64,000 nt of DNA from Dactylosporangium vinaceum (GTDB taxonomy: Bacteria > Actinomycetota > Actinomycetes > Mycobacteriales > Micromonosporaceae). Shown one piece after another: positions 15,790 to 24,757 of the stretch (positions are counted from its first letter, which is position 1; each line of letters opens with the position of its first letter). The stretch lies in NCBI RefSeq assembly GCF_019904175.1, contig NZ_CP061913.1, positions 2,542,001 to 2,606,000 of the forward strand. The letters are read 5' to 3'. The notes beneath the pieces were generated by a model that saw nothing but the letters and a program-made list of their open reading frames with translations, did not search any database and was not told the DNA's origin. Both the position numbers and the translations under genes were made by a program.

Positions 15790-16812
15790 TCACGCCGGCA
15801 GTGAGCGGGTGCTTTCGCGGCGGACCAGGGTGGCCTGGGCGGGCTCGATGCGGGGAGTGTCGGGGCTGTGCGTGTCGTCCAGGGCCATCGACATCGCGCG
15901 GGCGCCCATTTCGGCCAGGGGGAGGCGGACCGTCGTCAGGGGCGGGGTCACGTCGCGGGCGATCGGCATGTCGTCGAAGCCTATGAGCGAGATCTGGTCC
16001 GGCACCGCGATGCCGCGGGCGCGCAGCGTGCTCAGGGCGCCCACCGCCATCTGGTCGTTGAGGGCCACGACGGCGGTCAGGTCGGGCGAGGAGTCGAGCA
16101 GTGCGGTGATGGCCTCGGCGCCGCCGTCGCGGTCGAAGCCGGCGTACGCGACGCGGCGGGCCGGCACCGTGCCCCGGAACTCGCGGGCGGCGCGGCGCAG
16201 GCCGGCCAGGCGGTCGGTGGTCGTGGTGAGGACCTTCGGGCCCGCGATGACGCCGACCCTGCGGTGGCCGCTGCCGAACAGCTCGCACCCGGCCAGGTAG
16301 CCGCCCTCCTCGTTGGCCGGCATCACCGCGTCGCCGGGGAGCTCGTGGCGGCCGATGACGCTTACCCGGCCGCCGGTGCGCGTGTAGGCGGCGAGCTTCG
16401 CCTTGAGGGCCTTGGTGAAGGCGGCGTCGTGGTAGCCGGAGCCCGCCAGCACGATCGCGGCGACCTGCTGGGCCCGGAGCAGCTCGACGTACTCGAGCTC
16501 GCGGGCCGGATCGCGGTAGCTGTTGCAGATGATGACCAGGCGCCCGTGGGTGGTGGCGACCTGCTGCAGCCCGCGGGTGATCTCGGCGAAGTAGGGGTCG
16601 GAGACGTCGTGGACGATCACGCCGACCGCGGTGCGCTGGGCCCGGGCCAGGAGCTGGGCGTGCGCGTTCGGCACGTACTGCAGCTCGTCGACGGCCCGCA
16701 GCACCCGCGCCCGCAGCTCGTCGGTCACGAGCTTGGTGCTGCCGCTGATGATCCGGGAGGCCGTTGCCGGTGACACACCCGCGCGGCGGGCTACGTCGGC
16801 GAGCGTTGCCAT
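15790..16812 (-). CDS. LacI-family regulator of the adjacent catabolic operon
   Basis: 340 residues: helix-turn-helix ATLADVARRAGVSPATASRIISG, hinge, then a sugar-binding core ending GFDDMPIARDVTPPLTTVRLP. Divergent from the cupin/Gfo-Idh/isomerase operon, with a near-perfect CAGGAAA-N4-TTTCCTG dyad between them at 16865. The same dyad recurs before the GH88 gene at 51353, so this protein probably represses both sets and responds to a sugar or uronic-acid derivative (inference from operator sharing). Confidence 0.93.
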   Translation of the reverse strand: MATLADVARRAGVSPATASRIISGSTKLVTDELRARVLRAVDELQYVPNAHAQLLARAQRTAVGVIVHDVSDPYFAEITRGLQQVATTHGRLVIICNSYRDPARELEYVELLRAQQVAAIVLAGSGYHDAAFTKALKAKLAAYTRTGGRVSVIGRHELPGDAVMPANEEGGYLAGCELFGSGHRRVGVIAGPKVLTTTTDRLAGLRRAAREFRGTVPARRVAYAGFDRDGGAEAITALLDSSPDLTAVVALNDQMAVGALSTLRARGIAVPDQISLIGFDDMPIARDVTPPLTTVRLPLAEMGARAMSMALDDTHSPDTPRIEPAQATLVRRESTRSLPA

Positions 16813-16864
16813 CGCTAAGACCCCTATCTCTCCATTGACCCGTGCTCAGCGTACCGGCTAGCCT

Positions 16865-16882
16865 CAGGAAAGCGGTTTCCTG
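16865..16882. promoter_or_regulatory. LacI-type operator CAGGAAAGCGGTTTCCTG
   Basis: 18-bp dyad with 7-bp perfect arms, in the LacI/cupin divergent gap, 15 nt before the cupin start codon. Identical arms occur at 51370-51387. Confidence 0.75.
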
Positions 16883-16897
16883 CACTGGGGGTACACC

Positions 16898-17596
16898 TTG
16901 AGATCCTATTTGCCGGGCGCGGTCGGCGTGTCCCGCCTGTCGGTGTATGACACCACCGCCCCCGACGGGCTGCACGGTGGCACGCCGCACATGCATCTGA
17001 CGTGCTCCGAGGGGTACGTCGTGATCACCGGGCAGGGCCACGTGCAGACGCTTTCCGGGGAGGGCTACCGCGAGACGCCGCTCAAGCCCGGCACCGTCGC
17101 GTGGTTCCGCCCGGGCACCATCCACCGGCTCGTCAACGAGGACGGCCTGCAGCTCGTGGTGCTCATGCAGAACGCGGGCCTGCCCGAGGCCGGCGACGCG
17201 GTCCTGACGTTCCCGGCAGACGTGCTCGGCGACCCGGAGCGGTACCGGGCCGCCGCCACGCTGCCCGGCGGCGCGGACCTCGGCCCGGCGTACCGCCGCC
17301 GCGACCTCGCCGTCACCGGCTTCCTCGCGATGCGCGCGGCCGGCCCGGAGGCGTTCACCGAGTTCTGCCGCACGGCCGCCGCGCTCGTCGCCCCGAAGCT
17401 CGCCGACTGGCGGCGGCGCTGGGAGACCGGCCCCCTGGAGGTGGCGCTGGAGACCGGCCGCCAGCTCGACGCCCTGGAGAAGTCCGACCCGGCCCACCTG
17501 GCCGCGGGCGGCATCGAGGTGCTCGCGAACCCGACCGAGTCCGGCAAGCACGGCATGTGCGGCCTGCTCGAGACCTACATTCCTGTTTCTTCGTAA
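16898..17596 (+). CDS. Cupin-domain protein of catabolic operon
   Basis: 232 residues starting at TTG. An N-terminal cupin (about 25-90) has metal ligands in HMHLTCSEGYVVITG and HRLV after RPGTIHR. The second half is helical and has no motif I know. Cupins in such operons are often sugar isomerases, lyases or sensors; the reaction is not predictable. First gene after the LacI operator, followed 9 nt later by the Gfo/Idh gene, so clearly co-transcribed. Confidence 0.8.
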   Translation: MRSYLPGAVGVSRLSVYDTTAPDGLHGGTPHMHLTCSEGYVVITGQGHVQTLSGEGYRETPLKPGTVAWFRPGTIHRLVNEDGLQLVVLMQNAGLPEAGDAVLTFPADVLGDPERYRAAATLPGGADLGPAYRRRDLAVTGFLAMRAAGPEAFTEFCRTAAALVAPKLADWRRRWETGPLEVALETGRQLDALEKSDPAHLAAGGIEVLANPTESGKHGMCGLLETYIPVSS

Positions 17597-17605
17597 GGGA
17601 GCCAC

Positions 17606-18757
17606 GTGAACCGCGTTCCGATCGGCATCGTGCTCAACGGCGTGACCGGCCGTATGGGCTACCGCCAGCACCTCGTCCGCTCGCTGCTGGCCATCCGGGA
17701 CGAGGGCGGGCTGCCCGCCGGCGACGGCCGCCGCATCTGGCCCGAGCCGATCCTGGTCGGCCGCAGCCCGGCCAAGCTGCAGGAGATCGCCGAGCGGCAC
17801 GGTCTCACCGACTGGACCACCGACCTCGATGAGGCCCTGGCCCGCGACGATGTCCAGATCTACTTCGACGCCCAGGTGACCCAGCAGCGCGAGAAGGCCA
17901 TCCGCGCCGCGATCGAGGCCGGCAAGCACATCTACACCGAGAAGCCGCTTGCCGACGACACCGCGGCCGCCGTCGACCTGTACCGCGCGGCCGTCGCCGC
18001 CGGGGTCAAGCACGGCGTGGTGCAGGACAAGCTGTTCCTGCCCGGCCTGCGCAAACTGGCCCGGCTCGTGGAGGGCGGCTTCTTCGGCCGCATCCTGTCC
18101 GTCCGCGGCGAGTTCGGCTACTGGGTGTTCGAGGGCGACTGGCAGTCGGCCCAGCGGCCCTCCTGGAACTACCGATCCCAGGACGGCGGCGGGATCGCTG
18201 TCGATATGTTCCCCCATTGGCAGTACGTCCTGGAGCGCATCTTCGCGCCCGTCCGCTCCGTCCAGGCCACGATCGTGACCCACATCCCGTCGAGGGTCGA
18301 CGAGTCCGGCGCCGTGTACGAGGCGACCGCCGACGACGCCGCCTACGGCACCTTCGAGCTCGAGGGCGGGATCGTCGCGCAGGTCAACTCGTCCTGGGCG
18401 GTGCGGGTGTACCGCGACGAGCTCGTCGAGTTCCAGGTCGACGGCACCCACGGCAGCGCGGTCGCGGGCCTGCGCGAGTGCCACGTCCAGCACCGCGCCA
18501 CCACCCCGAAGCCGGTGTGGAACCCGGACCTCCCGGCCACCGAGCAGTTCCGCGCGCAGTGGCAGCGGGTGCCGGACAACGAGGAGTTCGACAACGGCTT
18601 CAAGGTCCAGTGGGAGCACTTCCTGCGCCACGTCGTCGACGACGCCGCGTTCCCGTGGGACTTCGCCGCGGGCGCCCGCGGGGTGCAGTTGGCCGAGCTG
18701 GGCCTGGAGTCGGCCCGCACCGGCCGCCGCATCGAGATCCCGTCGCTGGACCTGTAG
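17606..18757 (+). CDS. Gfo/Idh/MocA-family NAD(P)-dependent oxidoreductase
   Basis: 383 residues. Rossmann start IGIVLNGVTGRMGYRQHL, the family EKP motif in HIYTEKPLADD (Lys in cofactor/substrate site), followed by the alpha/beta C-terminal domain with GGGIAVDMFPHWQYVLE. GTG start with AAGGGA upstream. These enzymes oxidise or reduce sugar or cyclitol hydroxyls. Middle gene of the LacI-controlled operon with a cupin and a TIM-barrel isomerase, a set typical of catabolism of an unusual sugar, uronate or cyclitol. Confidence 0.9.
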   Translation: MNRVPIGIVLNGVTGRMGYRQHLVRSLLAIRDEGGLPAGDGRRIWPEPILVGRSPAKLQEIAERHGLTDWTTDLDEALARDDVQIYFDAQVTQQREKAIRAAIEAGKHIYTEKPLADDTAAAVDLYRAAVAAGVKHGVVQDKLFLPGLRKLARLVEGGFFGRILSVRGEFGYWVFEGDWQSAQRPSWNYRSQDGGGIAVDMFPHWQYVLERIFAPVRSVQATIVTHIPSRVDESGAVYEATADDAAYGTFELEGGIVAQVNSSWAVRVYRDELVEFQVDGTHGSAVAGLRECHVQHRATTPKPVWNPDLPATEQFRAQWQRVPDNEEFDNGFKVQWEHFLRHVVDDAAFPWDFAAGARGVQLAELGLESARTGRRIEIPSLDL

Positions 18758-18827
18758 CCCGCCCGCGGTGCCCGTCGCACCCGCGGCGGGCCCGCGCCGG
18801 TGCGGCCATGAGCGAGAGGCAACAACG

Positions 18828-19640
18828 ATGAGTGACCTGTCGCGGTTCTCACTGAACCAGGCGACGACCAAACGCTGGCCCATGCGGGAGACCGTCGCGG
18901 GGTGTGTGGCGGCGGGGGTACCGGGAATCGGCCTCTGGCGCGACCAGGTCGACGAGCTCGGCGTGGAGCGCACGGCGGCGCTCGTCCGGTCGGCCGGCCT
19001 GACGGTGACGACACTGTGCCGCGGCGGCTTCTTCACCGCTGACGGCTGGCGCGACGACAACCTCCGCGCGATCGACGAGGCGGCCGCGCTCGGCGCACCG
19101 GTGCTCGTGCTCGTGAGCGGCGGCCTGCCGCCCGGGAGCCGCGACGTCGACGGCGCCCGCCGGATGGTCGCCGACGCCATCGCAGCTCTCGTGCCGCACG
19201 CTGAGGCGGCCGGAGTACAACTGGCCATTGAGCCTTTGCACCCGATGTTCGCATCCGACCGCTGCGTGATCGCCACGCTCGGCAACGCGCTGGACATCGC
19301 CGACGCATTCCCGGCGGCAGCGGTCGGGGTCGCCGTGGACACCTACCACCTCTGGTGGGACGACCAGGTCTGGACCCAGCTGGCCCGGGCCGGCGCGGCG
19401 GGGCGGATCGCCTGCTTCCAGGTCGCGGACTGGATCACCCCGCTGCCCGAGGGCGTGCTCCTGGGCCGCGGCCTGCCGGGGACGGGCTGCGTGGAGCTGC
19501 GCCGGTTCCGGGAGGCGGTGGACGCGGCCGGCTACCGCGGCCCGATCGAGGTCGAGGTCTTCCACGAGGACGTCTGGTCCCGGCCGGGCGAGGACGTGCT
19601 GGCCGAGACCATCAAGGGGTACCTCCAGCACGTCCTCTGA
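18828..19640 (+). CDS. Sugar phosphate isomerase/epimerase (xylose-isomerase-like TIM barrel)
   Basis: 270-residue AP-endonuclease-2/xylose-isomerase-like TIM barrel. Metal-site residues appear in AIEPLHPMF (Glu, His), VAVDTYHLWWD (Asp, His), FQVADWI and IEVEVFHEDVW (Glu). Such enzymes isomerise keto/aldo sugars or dehydrate inosose. It lies 70 nt after the Gfo/Idh gene and completes the LacI-controlled operon. Confidence 0.9.
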   Translation: MSDLSRFSLNQATTKRWPMRETVAGCVAAGVPGIGLWRDQVDELGVERTAALVRSAGLTVTTLCRGGFFTADGWRDDNLRAIDEAAALGAPVLVLVSGGLPPGSRDVDGARRMVADAIAALVPHAEAAGVQLAIEPLHPMFASDRCVIATLGNALDIADAFPAAAVGVAVDTYHLWWDDQVWTQLARAGAAGRIACFQVADWITPLPEGVLLGRGLPGTGCVELRRFREAVDAAGYRGPIEVEVFHEDVWSRPGEDVLAETIKGYLQHVL

Positions 19641-20797
19641 CCCGCCCCCTCGCACGGCCGCCCACCGCCGGGCTCCCTCGGACGCGCACCCGCGCGAGGG
19701 AGCTCCGGCGGTGACCCACCGCGGCCGCCCGTGCGCACGGTGACAAGTCCCGGGTGAGCCTCCCGGCGCGTCCGCGCGTGACGCTCCCTGCGTGAGGCTC
19801 CCCGCGCGTGGCGCTTCCTGTGCGCGTCCGCACGTGACGCTCCGTGCGTGAGGCTCCCCGCGCGTCCGCGCGTGAGGCTCCCCGCGCGTCCGCGCGTGAG
19901 GCTTCCCGTGCGCGTCCGCGCGTGGCGCTGCTCGCCCGACGGCTCGGGCCACGCGCGCGGTGAGCGCGCAGGATGGATGTGGCTCCCGGCGCACGGTGAG
20001 CGCCGGGCTCGGGCGCGGTGAGCGCGGCGCTCGCGCGTGGCGCGGTGAGCGCGGCGCTCGCGCGAATCCTGGCCCTGGGCGCCATGACCCTGACCGCCGG
20101 TGGCGCTCCTTGCGCGCACCCGTGCGTGAGGCTCCCTGCGCGTCCGCGCGTGAGGCTTCCCGTGCGCGTCCGCGCGTGGCGCTGCTCGCCGACGGCTCCG
20201 GCCACGCGCGCGGTGAGCGCGCAGGATGGACGCGGCTCCCGGCGTACGGTGAGCGCCGGGCTCGGGCGCGGTGAGCGCGGCGCTCGCGCGTGATGCTCCT
20301 TGCGCGCACCCGTGCGTGAGGCTCCCTGCGCGTCCGCGCGTGGCGCTCCTCGCCGACGGCTCGGGCGGTGAGCGCGGCGCTCGCGCGTGGCGCTCCTTGC
20401 GCGCACCCGTGCGTGAGGCTCCCTGCGCGTCCGCGCGTGAGGCTTCCCGTGCGCGTCCGCGCGTGGCGCTGCTCGCCGACGGCTCCAGCCACGCGCGCGG
20501 TGAGCGCGCAGGATGGACGCGGCTCCCGGCGCACGGTGAGCGCCGGGCTCGGACACGGTGGACGCGGCGCCGGCACACAGTGGGTGCGGCTCCCGTGCGT
20601 GGTGAGCGCCCGGCTCGGCACGGTGGGCGTGTGGCTTGGGCGCCGGGTTCGGGTGTGCGGTGCGGGTGGCGCTCGGAACGCGATGGGTGCGGGCGGGGCG
20701 AGCGTGCAGTGTGGCGTCGGGCTAGGGCTTGGTGGGCGTCGGCTCGCTGGCGCGTCGGCGAGTGCGGAGGTCCCGGCGGTGGGGGCCTGGGCGCCTG
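19641..20797. repeat. Complex GC-rich repeat region in convergent gap
   Basis: No gene. From about 19760 to 20600 the DNA is built of nested repeats: short GCGCGTCCGCGCGTGAGGCT-type units and a longer block recurring with anchors GCTTCCCGTG at 19901, 20155 and 20442 (spacings 254 and 287 bp). All long open frames here are repeat artefacts read in several frames and both strands. Confidence 0.85.
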
Positions 20798-22207
20798 TTA
20801 CGGGGTGGGGACGATCGGGACGCCGCCGCCGTTGCCCTCGGTGGGGGTTTCGGTCGGCGTGGGGGTGGGGTCGGTGACCGGGGTGGGTCCGGCGGTGGTG
20901 GGCGGCGGGCCGGTGGTCGTGGTGGTGATGACCAGCGGGGCTGTGGTGGTCGGGGTGACCACCGGGCCGTTGACGGTCTGGGTTGGGGCCGGGGGCTGGG
21001 CCGCGTTGGTGGGGTTGCCGATCCTGGTCTCGGTCACGCCGGGGTTGGGGCGGCCGCCGCCTCCGCCGATCACCGAGGTGATCGGGGCCGGCTGCTGGGA
21101 CAGGTCGGTGGTGACCGCGTCGCCGCCGGTGTTGCCGCGGTGGTTGTCGGTGCCGGGGTTGCCGCCCATCATGTCGGACGTGGTCTCGGCGGCGGCGAAG
21201 ACCAGGGCGAGGGCCATCGGCACGGCGATCGCCATCGACGTGACGCGGCGGCGTGACATCTGGGCGGGGGCGCGCAGCCAGCGGCGCTGGACGGGTACTG
21301 TCGCGGCTTCCAGGTCGTCGATCGCCAGGCCCAGGAGCAGCTGCCGCGCGTCCGGACGGTCCTGCGGGTCGCGGCTGAGCGCGGCGGCGACCAGGTCGCG
21401 GACCGGGTCGGGGATGCCGCTGAGGTCGGGCTCGCCCTCCAGGATCTTCCAGGCGCGGGCCGCGGCCTCCTCGCCGCCGTAGGGGTGCCGGCCGGTCGCG
21501 GCGAACGCGACGAGGCAGCCCCAGCCGAAGATGTCCATCGCGGCGGTGGGCTCCTCGGCGCGGAGCTGCTCCGGAGAGGCCCAGCCGAGGCTGCCGACGA
21601 TGTTGCCGGTCCCGGTGATGTCGCTGGCCGCGTCGAGGGCGCGGGCGATGCCGAAGTCGATGATCCGGACGCCACCGAGCGTGACCATGAGGTTGCTCGG
21701 TTTGAGGTCGCGGTGCACGAGGCCGACGTTGTGGATGGCCGCGAGGGAGGCCGCGACGCCGAGGGCCACGCTGTGCAGCATGGCCGGGTCGAGCGGGCCG
21801 TCGTCGGCGACGAGGCGGGAGAGCGGGATGCCTTCGAGGTATTCGGTGACCAGGTACGGCCGCTCCTCGAACACCCCCGAGTCGAGGACCCGCGCGGTGC
21901 AGAAGCCGGGCACGCGCTGGGCCGCCCGGACCTCGCCGGCGAAGCGGACCCGGAAGCGGGGGTCGCGGGCCAGGTGCTGGTGGACCAGTTTGACCGCGAC
22001 CCGGCCGCCCTCCGGCGACTGGGCCAGATACACCGTGCCCATGCCGCCGATGCCGAGCTGGCCGAGCAGGCGGTAGTGGTCGATGCGGATCGGGTCGTTC
22101 GCGGTCAGGTCGCCGACGGTGGCGCGCCGCGCGGGCGCGGCCGAGCGCAGCGGCAGGTCCGGCGGGCCGGACTCGCCGGCGTCGTCGTGCTTGCCTGCCT
22201 CGGTCAT
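20798..22207 (-). CDS. Membrane-anchored Ser/Thr protein kinase (PknB-like)
   Basis: 469 residues. Kinase domain about 43-305: glycine loop LGIGGMGTVY, ATP lysine K73 in VAVKL, catalytic VHRDLKPSNLM, DFGIA. One transmembrane helix follows (TSMAIAVPMALALVFAA), then a Gly/Pro/Thr-rich extracellular tail ending in a TPTPTETPTEG segment. ATG at 22207 has GGAAGGA upstream; the longer frame to 22906 is antisense to the MarR gene. Probably a surface or cell-state sensor; no PASTA repeats are present. Confidence 0.93.
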   Translation of the reverse strand: MTEAGKHDDAGESGPPDLPLRSAAPARRATVGDLTANDPIRIDHYRLLGQLGIGGMGTVYLAQSPEGGRVAVKLVHQHLARDPRFRVRFAGEVRAAQRVPGFCTARVLDSGVFEERPYLVTEYLEGIPLSRLVADDGPLDPAMLHSVALGVAASLAAIHNVGLVHRDLKPSNLMVTLGGVRIIDFGIARALDAASDITGTGNIVGSLGWASPEQLRAEEPTAAMDIFGWGCLVAFAATGRHPYGGEEAAARAWKILEGEPDLSGIPDPVRDLVAAALSRDPQDRPDARQLLLGLAIDDLEAATVPVQRRWLRAPAQMSRRRVTSMAIAVPMALALVFAAAETTSDMMGGNPGTDNHRGNTGGDAVTTDLSQQPAPITSVIGGGGGRPNPGVTETRIGNPTNAAQPPAPTQTVNGPVVTPTTTAPLVITTTTTGPPPTTAGPTPVTDPTPTPTETPTEGNGGGVPIVPTP

Positions 22208-22469
22208 CGGGGTCCTTCCAGGGTCTTCAGGGGTTGTACGGGGACGTGGTGCTCCCCAGCAGTCTGGTCCCTTCGTCGGGCATTGAAAAGACCACGCTGT
22301 ATGCATCAATTGTGCCCGTTCGGGCACCGTTGTGGATTCGCGGCACTGCCTCGAACAGTAGTCCAGCGGAGCGCGAATCTCCGCGCCGGAGGTCACACCG
22401 TTACGGCACTGTTCCGGTCTCGTTCCAACGATCGAAAGCCGGAAAAATGACGTAAATACCGCACCCTGC

Positions 22470-23012
22470 CTACCGCGATCGCTCCAGGTGATCGACGAGT
22501 CCACGCAGCGCGGTGGTGATGCGGGTGAGTTCGGCGGGTTCGAGGGAGGAGAGGGCGTAGGCCTCGGCGTTCTGCGACTCGGGGAGCAGTTCGCGGATGA
22601 GGCGGTGGCCTTTGCGGGTGAGCTGGAGCAGCACGAGGCGGCCGTCGTCGGGGTGGTTGGTGCGTTTGACGAGGCCGCGTCCGGAGAGGGTGTCGACGAC
22701 GCCGGTGAGGGTGGCTTTGGAGATGCCGGCCTGTTCGGCGACGTGGCGGGTTTCGATGCGGCGGGCGGCCCAGACGGTGCGCAGGACGACGAAGCCGGTC
22801 CAGGTGAGCTGGCGGGGGCGGAGGACTTCCTGTTCGACGTGCTGGCGGACCGCGTTGGCCGCGCGGTGCAGGTGCAGCACGGCCTCGGTCGCGCCCGTGA
22901 ACGCACCGCCCTCCCGGCCCACCGTTGCGGTCACCGTGTCCCGCGCAAACGTGCCCGTACCGACGCGACCCCGTGCTTGCCCATATGGGCGGCCCCCCTC
23001 CGGTCCCCACAT
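22470..23012 (-). CDS. MarR-family transcriptional regulator
   Basis: Winged helix of the MarR type: LTWTGFVVLRTVW, HVAEQAGISKATLTGVVDTLSGRGLVKRTNHPDDGRLVLLQLT (helix-turn-helix and wing) and a C-terminal dimerisation helix. The start is uncertain. ATG 23012 lacks a ribosome-binding site, but a TATTCT -10-like box lies just upstream, fitting a leaderless mRNA; internal GTGs near 22920-22935 would give the usual 150-residue length. A GGAAC-N6-GTTCC dyad at 23031-23046 could be its own operator. Confidence 0.88.
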   Translation of the reverse strand: MWGPEGGRPYGQARGRVGTGTFARDTVTATVGREGGAFTGATEAVLHLHRAANAVRQHVEQEVLRPRQLTWTGFVVLRTVWAARRIETRHVAEQAGISKATLTGVVDTLSGRGLVKRTNHPDDGRLVLLQLTRKGHRLIRELLPESQNAEAYALSSLEPAELTRITTALRGLVDHLERSR

Positions 23013-23507
23013 CGAGTACTCAGAATATCGGGAACATGTCGGTTCCGTTGCCCCGTAATCACCCTGTGCAGTCCCATGACGACCCTCCGGCGCGTGCCTT
23101 TTCGGCATTCACCGCGTTTGTCCGGCTGTTCTGCCGGATATCCGATGAATTGAAACGTGTGGGTACTCCCGGGAGCCCGACCATCCCGCAGCCGCCCGCA
23201 CTGGACGAGAGAGGGGCCGCGGGTCCCCTGATACATCCGTCACCTCGGATGCGGCGCGGGCCGGCCACCCGATCGGCCGCCGGTGGGTGCCGAGGTGGCG
23301 GCCCGGGTGCGCGGTTCGGCGACCGGCCGCAGGCGTGGACGGGCCCGGGGTGCGGGTCGGTCGGCGGTCGCCGGATCTGCCGGTGTTTCTGCCGGTTCGC
23401 GGTGGCGCTCCGTAGCCGCCGGGGCGCGCGTCAGGGTGACGGCGGTGCGCTTCGCGGTGCTCCGGCGCGTGTGGGAGTACAGCCGCCGGTTTTGGCTCGT
23501 ATGCGGG
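23013..23507. other. Intergenic region
   Basis: Holds the MarR promoter and a GGAAC-N6-GTTCC dyad (23031-23046). From 23060 to 23507 I see no gene and no clear repeat, only GC-rich sequence. Confidence 0.5.
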
Positions 23508-23606
23508 CTAGTCGCGATCCTTGCGGTTCATGAGGTGGCGGCGCTGCCAGACGAGGAGCGCGAAAAACGCGGCGATCACGAAGATCGCGCAACAGAACTT
23601 GGCCAC
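23508..23606 (-). CDS. Tiny single-TM protein (32 residues) after the DUF72 gene
   Basis: GTG at 23606 opens a 32-codon frame: one hydrophobic helix (FCCAIFVIAAFFALLVW), then a basic tail QRRHLMNRKDRD, stop TAG. It begins 9 nt after the DUF72 stop on the same strand, so it could be the last gene of that transcript. Evidence is the clean membrane topology and position; the ribosome-binding site is weak. Confidence 0.4.
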   Translation of the reverse strand: MAKFCCAIFVIAAFFALLVWQRRHLMNRKDRD

Positions 23607-23615
23607 GGGTGCAGC

Positions 23616-24383
23616 CTACGACCAGTTCGGCACTTGGTCAGGGGTGCGGCCGACGGTCAGGCCGCGGCGGGCGGCGAGGCGGGCGAACGCGACGGCGTCG
23701 GTGATCGCGGCGCAGCCGGGGTCGTTGTTGAAGTACACGTAGATGTCCTCGCTCCCGAACGCCTCGGCCAGGCGGCCCATCCAGGTGTCGAGGGCGGCGC
23801 GGCCGTAGCGGGGCCAGGGGTTGGCGCGGCCCTCGTGCAGGCGCAGATAGCCCCAGCCGGCCGTGCGCCACAGTGGTGCCTGCGGGCGCCCCTTGCGGTC
23901 CGACCAGCACAGGGCTGCGTCGTGCCGGGTGAGTACGTCCTTGATCGTCTCCGTCCACCACGAGTCGTGCCGCGGCTCGACGGCGACGCGGACGGTGCTC
24001 GGGAACGCCTTGAGCGTGCGCTCCAGAGCGTCCGGGTCGGCGTGCATGGTGGGTGGGAGCTGCAGCAGTACCGGTCCGAGCCGGTCGCCCAGGCCGGCCG
24101 CCCGCTCCAGCAGGCGGGCCACCGGCTCCTCCGGCTCCTTCAGGCGCTTGACGTGCGTGAGGAAGCGGCTGGCCTTGACCGTGACGATGAAGTCGCCGGG
24201 GGTGCGGGCCCGCCACGCCTCGAAGGTCGTGCGCTCGGGCAGGCGGTAGAACGCGTTGTTCACCTCGACCGTGTCGAACGCCGCTGCGTAATGCTCCAGC
24301 CACAGCCGGTGCGGGACCTCGCGCGGGTAGAAGCGGCCGCGCCAGTCCCGGTACTGCCAGCCGGAGGTACCTACGCGCATCAT
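23616..24383 (-). CDS. DUF72 (YecE-like) TIM-barrel protein
   Basis: 255 residues of the DUF72 family, a TIM barrel of unknown reaction, widespread in bacteria and archaea. Signature stretches: VGTSGWQYRDWRGRFYP at the N-terminus, YRLPERTTFEAWRARTP, VAVEPRHDSWW, and YVYFNNDPG near the end. Normal length. Two consecutive ATGs (24383, 24380) make the start ambiguous by one residue. Shares a 195-bp divergent promoter region with a short ORF that carries unusual TACGTA dyads. Confidence 0.92.
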   Translation of the reverse strand: MMRVGTSGWQYRDWRGRFYPREVPHRLWLEHYAAAFDTVEVNNAFYRLPERTTFEAWRARTPGDFIVTVKASRFLTHVKRLKEPEEPVARLLERAAGLGDRLGPVLLQLPPTMHADPDALERTLKAFPSTVRVAVEPRHDSWWTETIKDVLTRHDAALCWSDRKGRPQAPLWRTAGWGYLRLHEGRANPWPRYGRAALDTWMGRLAEAFGSEDIYVYFNNDPGCAAITDAVAFARLAARRGLTVGRTPDQVPNWS

Positions 24384-24432
24384 GTCTCGGCCTGTTCCCC
24401 GTTTGGCCTGGGGTTACTCGTTTTCGGCCGAG

Positions 24433-24510
24433 GATGACTAGGCGCCGGGGTGACATACGTAGGTGGGTCGGGGCCCCGTCTACGTATGTCGGGGCGGCGG
24501 GATTACGTAA
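24433..24510. promoter_or_regulatory. TACGTA dyad region with GATGACTAGGC motif
   Basis: GACATACGTAG (24452-24462) and its exact reverse complement CTACGTATGTC (24480-24490) form an 11-bp perfect dyad around GGGGCCCC. A palindrome TTACGTAA follows at 24503. GATGACTAGGC precedes it at 24433 and recurs at 24893 and 24912. Confidence 0.65.
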
Positions 24511-24578
24511 GCGATACCGATGGAACGCGGGGCTTACTCGGACACGATGGAGGCACGAGGTTGAGAGGGGTCCGAATC

Positions 24579-24707
24579 ATGAACGTCCACGATGGTCTGC
24601 TGTCCGAGCTCGTCCGCCAGCGCCGCCTCGACGTGTTCGACGAGAGCAGGCACTGGACAAGCCGCGTGCGGCTGCGTCGTCGAAACCGGCGCGAGCATCT
24701 CTCCTGA
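24579..24707 (+). CDS. Short 42-residue basic protein, unknown function
   Basis: ATG with GAGAGGGG about 10 bases upstream. The peptide starts MNVHDGLLSELVRQRRLD and is highly basic at its C-terminus (RVRLRRRNRREHLS). It sits between a perfect TACGTA dyad and a strong 14-bp hairpin terminator, so it looks like a complete small transcription unit. The pattern LLSELVRQRR resembles LYSQLQHRQQ in the second short ORF at 25023. No function known. Confidence 0.55.
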   Translation: MNVHDGLLSELVRQRRLDVFDESRHWTSRVRLRRRNRREHLS

Positions 24708-24757
24708 GCCGGCCGTCCACGGCCCCAGCTCTCACGCGACCGAACCGCGGGGGAGTG

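Noticed and set aside
19532..20621. Long Arg/Ala/His-rich open frames in the 20-kb region
   Set aside because: They are read through nested DNA repeats, overlap one another in several frames and lack ribosome-binding sites.
22208..22906. N-terminal extension of the membrane kinase
   Set aside because: The extension is antisense to the MarR gene; the ATG at 22207 has a good ribosome-binding site.
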